Assembly: GCA_937886325.1 (NCBI GenBank)
Contig: CALABV010000179.1
Span: forward strand, 1 to 9,893
Direction of reading: 5' to 3'
Length of the DNA stretch: 9,893 bases
Origin: an uncultured Geobacter sp.
Lineage (GTDB): Bacteria; Desulfobacterota; Desulfuromonadia; Geobacterales; Geobacteraceae
A program made the translations under genes and the position numbers. Below, in pieces: positions 1-4,450 of the stretch. The notes beneath the pieces were generated by a model that saw only the letters and a list, made by a program, of their open reading frames with translations, was not told the DNA's origin and did not search any database. Positions within the stretch are counted from its first letter, which is position 1. Each line of letters starts with the position of its first letter.

Positions 1-10
1 TGAGGAAAGA

Positions 11-44
11 CGGGGAGGATGTGATTGTTCATCACTCCTCCCCG
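11..44 (-). terminator. Rho-independent terminator of mscL
   Basis: The arms at 11-24 and 32-44 pair almost perfectly (13 bp with one bulged base) around a 7-nt loop and are very GC-rich at the base. Read on the minus strand, the hairpin lies about 17 nt after the mscL stop and is followed by TCTTTCC, a weak U tract. Position and strand fit termination of mscL. Confidence 0.75.
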
Positions 45-60
45 TGTGATGTCGTGGGCG

Positions 61-492
61 TTATTTCAGTTCCGAGGTGCAGTGGGGACAGCGGACCGCC
101 TTCAGGGGGATCGAGGAGAGGCAGAACGGGCATTCCTTGGTGTCGGGGGCGGCAGGCGCCGGTTCGCGTTTCATGCGGTTAATCTGCCGTATGAGCAGGA
201 AGATTGCGAAGGCCACGATAATAAAGTCGAGAATCGTGTTGAAGAAGAGCCCGTAGTTGATGGTCGCGGCGCCCGCCTTCTTTGCTTCCGCCAGGGTCGC
301 GAACCCGGTTCCGGACAGATCGATGAATAGGTTGGAGAAATCGACCTTGCCCATCAGGAGCCCGATGGGGGGCATGAGAACATCGCTCACGAAAGAGGTG
401 ACAATCTTCCCGAAAGCCGCACCGATGATGATACCCACCGCCATATCCACCACGTTGCCGCGCATTACGAATTCCCTGAACTCTTTCAGCAT
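61..492 (-). CDS. mscL: Large-conductance mechanosensitive channel MscL with C-terminal zinc ribbon
   Basis: MscL is a homopentameric inner-membrane channel that opens under membrane tension and releases solutes during hypo-osmotic shock. The 143-aa protein starts with the family hallmark KEFREFVMRGNVVDMAVG (residues 3-20). TM1 spans about 15-45, ending in the VLMPPIGLLMG stretch, and TM2 about 80-103 (FDFLIVAFAIF-like). The N-terminal 105 residues are ordinary. The C-terminus is not: where E. coli MscL has a cytoplasmic helical bundle, this protein has an Ala/Pro linker (111-116) and two CxxC pairs (C121/C124 and C135/C138), a typical zinc-ribbon knuckle. The start is supported by GGGAG about 7 nt upstream. 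It is a single-gene unit with its own promoter (609-636) and terminator (11-44). Confidence 0.97.
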   Translation of the reverse strand: MLKEFREFVMRGNVVDMAVGIIIGAAFGKIVTSFVSDVLMPPIGLLMGKVDFSNLFIDLSGTGFATLAEAKKAGAATINYGLFFNTILDFIIVAFAIFLLIRQINRMKREPAPAAPDTKECPFCLSSIPLKAVRCPHCTSELK

Positions 493-608
493 GGTGTTTC
501 TCCCTTTCAGTCAATGAAATGTCGGGCATGGCCCGTTCATCATTGTATCCGGTTGTTATGCCGCTTCGCAATCAAAACAGCGTTTCTCCTATGAGAACCC
601 CCCCGTAC

Positions 609-636
609 AGTATAAAATTTGAGGGATGCCTGTCAA
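609..636 (-). promoter_or_regulatory. Sigma-70 promoter for mscL
   Basis: On the minus strand a perfect -35 TTGACA (plus-strand 631-636) is followed after 16 bp by TATACT (plus-strand 609-614). Transcription would start near 602 and give a leader of about 110 nt before the mscL ATG at 492. Confidence 0.7.
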
Positions 637-656
637 TCGCGGAACAGCCAAATGAC

Positions 657-686
657 TTGACAGGGCGTTCCGATCTTCTGTATTTC
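657..686 (+). promoter_or_regulatory. Candidate sigma-70 promoter for the phosphatidyltransferase gene
   Basis: A perfect TTGACA lies at 657-662, with a weak -10 (TATTTC, 681-686, spacer 18). The start point would fall at about 693, only a few bases before the ATG at 697, where I see no convincing ribosome binding site. This would fit a leaderless or near-leaderless message. The -10 is poor, so the call is tentative. Confidence 0.35.
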
Positions 687-696
687 TTAACGAGCA

Positions 697-1311
697 ATGA
701 CAGAGAGACTGGTCACCATTCCCAATATTCTGAGCGGACTGAGGCTTTCGTCCGTTCCGGTCCTTCTCGTGCTGGCCCGGCAGGGGTATGCCGACGCCTT
801 TCTCCTGCTGCTCATCTTTGCGCTTCTGACGGACGTCGCCGACGGCTACCTTGCCCGCAGGCTCCGGCAGGAATCGGAATTCGGCGCCAGGCTTGACAGC
901 TGGGGCGACTTTTCCATCTATCTTTCCACCCCCCTGTGCGCATGGTGGCTCTGGCCGGAGATTGTGCGGCGGGAAGCGCCCTTCGTGATCGCGGTTCTGG
1001 CAGCTTTTCTTCTGCCGATCCTCATAGGGTTCGCCAAGTATCGTCGACTGACCAGTTACCATACCTGGGGCGCAAAGCTGTCCGCGGTTCTCATGAGCAT
1101 CGGCACGGTTCTGCTTTTCGCCGGGGGACCTCCCTGGCTCTTTCGTTTTTCCACGATTGTCCTCGTTCTTACGCAGATTGAGGAAATCGCCATAACCATC
1201 GTCAGTCCCGAGTGGCGCTCCAACGTTCCGACCATCCGCCATGCCCTGCGCCGTACCCGTGAGGAGCGCGCCAAGGGCAACGGCAACTCGGGTGAGAAGG
1301 CTGAAGACTGA
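697..1311 (+). CDS. CDP-alcohol phosphatidyltransferase family membrane enzyme
   Basis: This is an integral inner-membrane enzyme of the family that transfers a phosphatidyl group from CDP-diacylglycerol to an alcohol acceptor (PgsA/Pss/cardiolipin-type phospholipid synthesis). The full family motif is present: D46, D49-G50, A53-R54, G63, D67 and D71 (DG-x2-AR-x8-G-x3-D-x3-D, preceded by D-x2). These aspartates bind the divalent metals and the CDP moiety. Hydrophobic segments are visible at about 19-44, 75-90, 95-113, 128-145 and 150-170. At 204 aa it is near the usual length for PgsA-like members. The acceptor cannot be told from sequence, so no symbol is given. The C-terminal tail (185-204) is charged and low-complexity, and its stop codon lies inside a heptad tandem repeat. 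No clear Shine-Dalgarno precedes the ATG. Confidence 0.9.
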   Translation: MTERLVTIPNILSGLRLSSVPVLLVLARQGYADAFLLLLIFALLTDVADGYLARRLRQESEFGARLDSWGDFSIYLSTPLCAWWLWPEIVRREAPFVIAVLAAFLLPILIGFAKYRRLTSYHTWGAKLSAVLMSIGTVLLFAGGPPWLFRFSTIVLVLTQIEEIAITIVSPEWRSNVPTIRHALRRTREERAKGNGNSGEKAED

Positions 1312-1319
1312 AGGCTGAA
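1299..1319 (+). repeat. Three tandem 7-bp repeats (GRCTGAA) over the stop codon
   Basis: GGCTGAA, GACTGAA and GGCTGAA follow one another without a gap. The TGA stop of the phosphatidyltransferase gene (1309-1311) lies in the middle copy. The unit length is not a multiple of three, so a change in copy number could alter the last residues. Confidence 0.7.
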
Positions 1320-1339
1320 GTATGCCAAGCTTCAAACAA

Positions 1340-1359
1340 GGCGCACATCATGTGCTGCC
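1340..1359. promoter_or_regulatory. Hairpin or dyad upstream of the 206-aa gene
   Basis: GCACAT-C-ATGTGC (1343-1355) is a perfect inverted repeat. It extends outward as GGC/GCC with one bulge, giving a 9-bp stem. No T tract follows on the plus strand, so it is not a canonical terminator. It sits about 50 nt before the next start and could be a protein-binding dyad or an mRNA structure. The rest of the 1312-1406 gap holds only AT-rich DNA. Confidence 0.4.
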
Positions 1360-1406
1360 GAGTCGCAATCAAAAGATATATTTGAAAGAAAACAGGAATT
1401 TCTACC

Positions 1407-2027
1407 ATGACAAAAGAAACCGATGACCGGAAAAGAACGCATCTGCGGTTGGTGGTGAGCAACCCGGAAAAGAGAAATCCGCGGGAGGACGATTATATCG
1501 GACTGGATGACCTCGTGGCCCGCCGGGATGATCTCCGTCCCCTGTTTTACCGGGACATGGATCGTATCCAGGGGAAGGCGTACGGTGTGCTGGAGCGGTT
1601 TCTGACGGCAAAGGGTTGGCCGTTCGGCCTCGACCCCCACTATGGGCGACCGGTGGTGGTTCCCGCGGCCCTGGTGTGTCCGGAGGTGCTGGCCCATGAG
1701 ATGGACCCGAGGGACGAGGCGCTCGTCTTTGTTGCGGAGGATGTTACGGGGAGGGGGCTGTGTCTTTCCCTGGAAATGATACTGCCTTTCTACAGCGATG
1801 ACGAGTCCGTCATGGAGAACGCGCTTCTCTATTCGCCTCTTTTCCAGTACGGGACCATGTTTCTCGAGGAAAACCGGCAGGACGGCCTGCTGGATCTCAT
1901 CTACCGGCTCGCTTTTCCCCTCTACCCGCCTGCGTTATCGTCGAGGATTCTCGACCGTTTGTTCGCCGTGGCCGCCCAGGAAATAGCCGACGCCCTCCAG
2001 AGTTTCTCGGAGTACCCTGAGGACTAG
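1407..2027 (+). CDS. Conserved-looking hypothetical protein, 206 aa, soluble
   Basis: I do not recognise this family. The protein is acidic and lacks a signal peptide or membrane segment. Its basic, polar N-terminus (1-30) is followed by mixed alpha/beta sequence. The core has hydrophobic strand-like stretches (RPVVVPAALVCPEVLAHEM, 81-99, and EALVFVAEDV, 104-113). A Leu/Tyr-rich helical C-terminal half (about 118-200) includes repeated amphipathic segments (LLDLIYRLAFPLYPP, ILDRLFAVAAQEIADALQSF). Only one cysteine (C91) is seen and no catalytic motif is obvious. Codon use matches the neighbours, which supports a real gene. An AGGA sequence about 10 nt upstream is a modest ribosome binding site. 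The gene converges on the PilZ gene across a repeat element, so no operon partner is evident. Confidence 0.8.
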   Translation: MTKETDDRKRTHLRLVVSNPEKRNPREDDYIGLDDLVARRDDLRPLFYRDMDRIQGKAYGVLERFLTAKGWPFGLDPHYGRPVVVPAALVCPEVLAHEMDPRDEALVFVAEDVTGRGLCLSLEMILPFYSDDESVMENALLYSPLFQYGTMFLEENRQDGLLDLIYRLAFPLYPPALSSRILDRLFAVAAQEIADALQSFSEYPED

Positions 2028-2030
2028 GCA

Positions 2031-2206
2031 GTGTCCATCCGGTTGATCCGGATGAGGCACGAGTTGTTTTCAATACGGAAACGAGGATTTTTTCGTCACG
2101 GCAAGGACGTCAAGGGGTTGCGCGGAGGCGAACATCGGTACGCCGCACAAGCAATTCCGAAGATTGACGCCGCCAAGGCGAAAAAGGACCGCTTCCGGAT
2201 GGAAAC
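2031..2206. repeat. Palindromic intergenic element bounded by terminal inverted repeats (MITE/REP-like)
   Basis: The gap between the two convergent genes is one structured element. Its ends are near-identical inverted repeats, GTGTCCATCCGG (2031-2042) and CCGGATGGAAAC (2195-2206). Directly inside the left end, CATCCGG-TTGAT-CCGGATG forms a 7-bp hairpin (2036-2054). The core at about 2089-2185 is one long imperfect palindrome centred near 2136: TTTTTCG pairs with CGAAAAA, CGTCAA with TTGACG, TTGCGCGG with the GCaCAAgCAA region, and GGCGaAC with GTaCGCC at the tip. No open reading frame fits the element. I associate this type with multi-copy repeats in Geobacter genomes, but that is memory and not a search. 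The T and A runs face inward, so it is not a standard terminator. Confidence 0.75.
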
Positions 2207-2589
2207 TAGGCGGGCTCTCCGGCCGGCACTCCCTGCCCGACCGCCTGCGGCATCGGCGCCTGGGCTCCCTCCAGAAACTGCCTGAAATCCTCTTCCCCCG
2301 ATTCGAACTTGATGATCTTGACCCCGATTCCCGCCTTTTTGACCAGGTGAATCATCCTCGGCGGAACCTTCTTCGACCATCGTATCATTCCCATCAGCTT
2401 CACCCGCTTTTCGTCCGGCAGGATCAGTTCAATGGCAATCCTGGTGCCCGGCGGATAGAGGTTGGTGGTCTTGATAAACATTCCATGGGCCGTGACATCT
2501 TCGGTAAACGCCAACCGGACCGGAGCATCGACCCCGAAACGCAGGGAAAGCCTGCGCCGAAGCCGTTTCACAATCCTTGTGTCCGCCAT
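2206..2589 (-). CDS. PilZ-domain protein, probable cyclic di-GMP receptor
   Basis: Small PilZ proteins bind cyclic di-GMP and pass the signal to partner proteins, often controlling motility, pili or polysaccharide. This 127-aa protein is essentially one PilZ domain (about 9-107). The first binding motif RxxxR is seen at R13-R17 within an Arg-rich segment. The second motif, usually [D/N]xSxxG, is present as D31-x-T33-x-x-G36, a conservative Ser-to-Thr change. The beta-barrel strands follow (RIAIELILP, VKLMGMIRW) with the typical closing GIGVK at 87-91. An Ala/Pro/Gly tail (109-127) is likely flexible. I chose the internal ATG at 2589 rather than the longer frame to 2637 because GGGGAGGG precedes it by 3-4 nt and the domain begins there. 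It stands alone on the minus strand, about 0.9 kb from the pilus genes. Confidence 0.9.
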   Translation of the reverse strand: MADTRIVKRLRRRLSLRFGVDAPVRLAFTEDVTAHGMFIKTTNLYPPGTRIAIELILPDEKRVKLMGMIRWSKKVPPRMIHLVKKAGIGVKIIKFESGEEDFRQFLEGAQAPMPQAVGQGVPAGEPA

Positions 2590-2653
2590 ATTCCCTCCCC
2601 TTGATTGCAAGCAGATTTGACGCCCTGTCGCTGTCACACTGTAAGCCCGGCAA

Positions 2654-2681
2654 TTGACCTGTAGAACTTCTTTGGTACACT
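2654..2681 (+). promoter_or_regulatory. Candidate sigma-70 promoter in the PilZ-DUF1653 gap
   Basis: TTGACC (2654-2659) and TACACT (2676-2681) are separated by 16 bp. Transcription would start near 2688 and run about 300 nt before the DUF1653 gene, through the inverted repeat and the terminator-like hairpin. It could make a long leader or a small RNA. Confidence 0.4.
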
Positions 2682-2783
2682 GATTAAAATTTTCTTGAAG
2701 TTGCGGCAGACTAGCACGTTTTGTGGAAAAAATGAATATATTTTAAAAAACAACCCCACATCATGGCCGAGTCAGCATTCAAC

Positions 2784-2882
2784 ATGACACTGACGCTACC
2801 CCTGCCTTACCCCTCGCCCGGCCTTCGGTCACCCACTCCCACCCCAGGAAGAGGAGCGGGGGGTGGGGGGGATGCGTGTCAT
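2784..2882. repeat. Nested inverted repeat in the 2590-2984 intergenic region
   Basis: The outer arms ATGACAC (2784-2790) and GTGTCAT (2876-2882) are perfect complements. Inside them a pyrimidine-rich arm (2834-2845) pairs with the G-rich arm 2860-2871 (six Gs, T, seven Gs), with one A/G mismatch and one G-U pair. A small CCG-GCCTT-CGG hairpin also lies between. The strand asymmetry is strong: C-rich on the left, G-rich on the right. It may be a degenerate intergenic repeat or a structured RNA. Apart from this, the promoter and the hairpin at 2951, I see nothing in 2590-2984. Confidence 0.5.
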
Positions 2883-2950
2883 CATGATGCAAATTGGGTT
2901 GCCAGTGAAAACCATGTGGGATGAACGAATGAACTTCGGCTTTTGCCGAT

Positions 2951-2968
2951 CCGCCGCGGGCGGTTTTT
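2951..2968 (+). terminator. Terminator-like hairpin just before the DUF1653 ribosome binding site
   Basis: CCGCC-GCG-GGCGG followed directly by TTTTT has the form of a short intrinsic terminator. A second mini-hairpin CGGC-TTTT-GCCG lies immediately upstream (2937-2948). It ends only 16 nt before the ATG at 2985, so it may act as an attenuator in the leader or end an upstream small transcript. The stem is only 5 bp. Confidence 0.45.
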
Positions 2969-2984
2969 ACGAGGAGGAGCAGGG

Positions 2985-3227
2985 ATGGCCAGCGACATGA
3001 TAAGGCCCGGCCGCTACCGGCACTACAAGGGGAACTACTATGAAGTCATGGGTGTTGCCCGGCACAGCGAGACCGGAGAGGAACTGGTCGTCTACCGGTG
3101 TCTCTACGGCGATTTCTCCCTGTGGGTCAGGCCTCTTGCCATGTTCACGGAAACGGTCGTCGTGGATGGTCGGGAGGTGCTTCGATTCAGCCCATGCGAA
3201 GAGTACATCGATACGGGAAAATCGTAA
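2985..3227 (+). CDS. DUF1653-domain protein, 80 aa
   Basis: This small soluble protein of unknown function consists of one DUF1653 domain. The recognisable core is PGRYRHYKGNYYEVMGVARH (8-27), followed by SETGEELVVYR, an LYGDFSLWVRPLAMF stretch and a VDGREVLRF strand near the end. It is rich in aromatic residues and predicted all-beta. Length is usual for the family, which has no established role that I can name. The start was placed at 2985, not at an upstream TTG, because GAGGAGGAG lies 5-13 nt before it and the domain begins within eight residues. The two cysteines (C53 and C71) are not in a metal motif. No terminator is visible after it before the flp promoter region. Confidence 0.88.
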   Translation: MASDMIRPGRYRHYKGNYYEVMGVARHSETGEELVVYRCLYGDFSLWVRPLAMFTETVVVDGREVLRFSPCEEYIDTGKS

Positions 3228-3281
3228 CGACTCTTGAAATTCCGGAATTCTCTATTAGTTTTATTAAATGTGGCAAGACCC

Positions 3282-3304
3282 AATTGCGGCGCAATTATGC
3301 AATT
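3282..3304. promoter_or_regulatory. Operator-like dyad upstream of the flp promoter
   Basis: AATTGCG-G-CGCAATT (3282-3296) is a perfect 7+1+7 inverted repeat. A third half-site GCAATT follows at 3299-3304. The dyad lies about 55-70 bp upstream of the -35 box in an AT-rich stretch (3228-3350), where an activator could bind. The regulator is unknown. Confidence 0.5.
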
Positions 3305-3349
3305 TATCTCTATGACATAATTAGTTGATTTATTTGCTCGTTTTTGCTC

Positions 3350-3377
3350 TTGACAAAGCCGTTTCGTGGGGTATATT
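3350..3377 (+). promoter_or_regulatory. Sigma-70 promoter of the flp pilin genes
   Basis: A perfect TTGACA (3350-3355), a 16-bp spacer and TATATT (3372-3377) form a near-consensus promoter. The start point would be about 3384, giving a leader of about 95 nt before flp1. Inside the leader, GCGAT and ATCGC (about 3402-3429) can pair. No better promoter is seen upstream of the pilus genes. Confidence 0.75.
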
Positions 3378-3477
3378 TTTTGCGAAAGATGAGAAAAAAA
3401 GGCGATTGTCAGTGGTTGATATATCGCTAAGAGATTATTAAAGGGTGTGAGAACTCTAACGTGCATGGAGTGGGCAC

Positions 3478-3669
3478 ATGAAAAAGTGGCGTAGCCTGTT
3501 TGCATCTCTGAGAGGAATCGCAAAAAACAGGCGTGGACAGACGCTTGTTGAATACGGATTGGTGCTCATTCTCATCGCGGTCATCATCGTTGCGATGGTT
3601 TTGGTGATTGGTCAGAAGACCAAGAATACGTACTCAACTATCGGCAGCTCCTTCCCCCAGCCACCCTGA
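3478..3669 (+). CDS. flp1: Flp-family type IVb prepilin (first copy)
   Basis: This is the major-pilin type subunit of Tad pili: made as a prepilin, cleaved by a prepilin peptidase at the inner face of the membrane, and assembled into Flp fibres. The 63-aa protein has a basic 20-residue leader ending NRRG. The class IVb motif QTLVEYG follows, with cleavage after G20, Glu25 at +5 and Tyr26 at +6. A single hydrophobic helix covers about 26-45. The mature part is only 43 residues and ends with a polar Ser/Pro tail (STIGSSFPQPP). It has no cysteine. GGAG about 8 nt upstream serves as ribosome binding site. It is first in the transcript from the promoter at 3350-3377. Confidence 0.95.
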   Translation: MKKWRSLFASLRGIAKNRRGQTLVEYGLVLILIAVIIVAMVLVIGQKTKNTYSTIGSSFPQPP

Positions 3670-3888
3670 GGCCGTTGCCGGAAAGAGGCTTAACGGCGAG
3701 GAATGGAGAAATCGGGAAGGAATGGATTAACCCATGCTTCGGAAGAGTCGAATATCGGTAATGATTCTCCGTTGCCGGAATAAAACACGGGAGGTGGTGT
3801 TTCACAGGCTTACAAAGAAAGATTTGTCCGATTCGGGGCGGCAGCTGTGATTGCCGCGGTATCCTAACCAAGGAAAGGAGAGACGGAG
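3670..3888 (+). other. Intercistronic spacer between the two pilin genes
   Basis: This 219-nt stretch has no convincing gene. Just after the flp1 stop, GCCGTTGCC (3671-3679) can pair with GGCTTAACGGC with a 2-nt bulge. There is no T tract, so it looks like an mRNA-stabilising or processing hairpin and not a terminator. The 12-mer CCGTTGCCGGAA occurs twice, at 3672-3683 and 3769-3780. A second hairpin, AAACAC/GTGTTT, lies at 3783-3802. The flp2 ribosome binding site (AAGGAAAGGAG) closes the spacer. Confidence 0.45.
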
Positions 3889-4086
3889 ATGAAAGAATTG
3901 ATGATTGAACAGTATATCAAGTTTACGAGCAGGCTCGCGAGTCTGCTCAAGAGGGAGGAAGGCCAGACACTGGTGGAGTATGCCCTGCTTCTGGTTCTCA
4001 TCGCCATCGTTGTAATCGCGGCGGTAACCATTCTCGGACGGAAGGCGTGCAACGTGTACTCGCAGATAGGCAGCGCTCTTAGCTAA
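3889..4086 (+). CDS. flp2: Flp-family type IVb prepilin (second copy)
   Basis: This second Flp prepilin has 65 aa with a longer 25-residue leader. The leader is amphipathic and charged (ending LLKREEG). Cleavage is expected after G25 before QTLVEYA, with Glu30 at +5 and Tyr31 at +6. The hydrophobic helix (31-49, LLLVLIAIVVIAAVTIL) resembles Flp1, and the two share QTLVEY and a Y-S-x-IGS ending. The 40-residue mature form differs in carrying a cysteine (C54) and in lacking the Pro-rich tail. A strong AAAGGAG-type ribosome binding site precedes the ATG. It is likely co-transcribed with flp1 and ends before the terminator at 4208-4273. Whether it is a second major pilin or a minor subunit cannot be told from sequence. 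Confidence 0.95.
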   Translation: MKELMIEQYIKFTSRLASLLKREEGQTLVEYALLLVLIAIVVIAAVTILGRKACNVYSQIGSALS

Positions 4087-4207
4087 TTTGTGATCCCCAA
4101 GCTGCGCGAGGCGTAAGAGAAAACCGTATGTAGACGAGATGTTTTTGAATGCTGATACGGGGGCTGGCCAGGCGCCGGACTCTATCACGGTGATGGAAAG
4201 GATTTCA

Positions 4208-4273
4208 AGGAGCATCCGTGCGGGCTGCAACCGGTTCAAGTTTCGGTAATTTCGCCGGATGCTCTTGTTTTTT
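4208..4273 (+). terminator. Intrinsic terminator after the pilin genes
   Basis: GAGCATCCG (4210-4218) and CGGATGCTC (4256-4264) form a perfect 9-bp stem, extended by two weaker pairs. The 37-nt loop contains a small ACCG/CGGT inner hairpin. TTGTTTTTT follows at 4265-4273. Stem plus U tract fit a Rho-independent terminator, which would isolate the abundant pilin message from the assembly genes. Confidence 0.75.
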
Positions 4274-4450
4274 CGATTTTCCGAAATTCTAAAGAGATGG
4301 TAAGAGCGAAGAAGAATTCTTCATGACAAGCGATTATCCATTCCGTTCACAGGATGCTGTTTCCATTGTGCCGGGATTGAGAACATATGCGAAATGATTT
4401 GATGTGAATAAAGTATCTTGAAAGGCGGATTACGAGTCGGGGGAGGGCTT
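4274..4450 (+). promoter_or_regulatory. Upstream region of cpaB with a 12-bp palindrome
   Basis: Since a terminator precedes it, this 177-bp stretch must either carry a promoter for the assembly genes or rely on read-through. The perfect palindrome GAAGAATTCTTC lies at 4311-4322. No sigma-70 pair close to consensus is visible; the best -35 is TTGAGA near 4378, but its -10 is poor. I see no sigma-54 site. No gene is evident in 4087-4450. Confidence 0.35.

Noticed and set aside
589..1335. A 248-codon open frame on the minus strand
   Set aside because: It is a shadow of the phosphatidyltransferase gene, whose full catalytic motif is on the plus strand. The translation has a composition unlike real proteins.
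2031..2206. A bidirectional intrinsic terminator
   Set aside because: The hairpin is strong, but the T run is on its 5' side and the A run on its 3' side in each direction, so no U tract follows the stem on either strand.
2880..2968. A cyclic di-GMP riboswitch before the DUF1653 gene
   Set aside because: A GGGTTGCC string resembles the end of a GEMM element, but the conserved upstream core and paired helices are missing.
3267..3292. A possible sigma-54 site (TGGCAAG ... TTGCG) upstream of flp1
   Set aside because: The spacing between the GG and GC elements is two bases too long for a -24/-12 promoter, and a much better sigma-70 promoter lies downstream.
3797..3850. A 17-codon GTG-started frame between flp1 and flp2
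   Set aside because: The GGGAGG sequence is too close to the start, the peptide has no recognisable feature, and no stop/overlap arrangement suggests a leader peptide.
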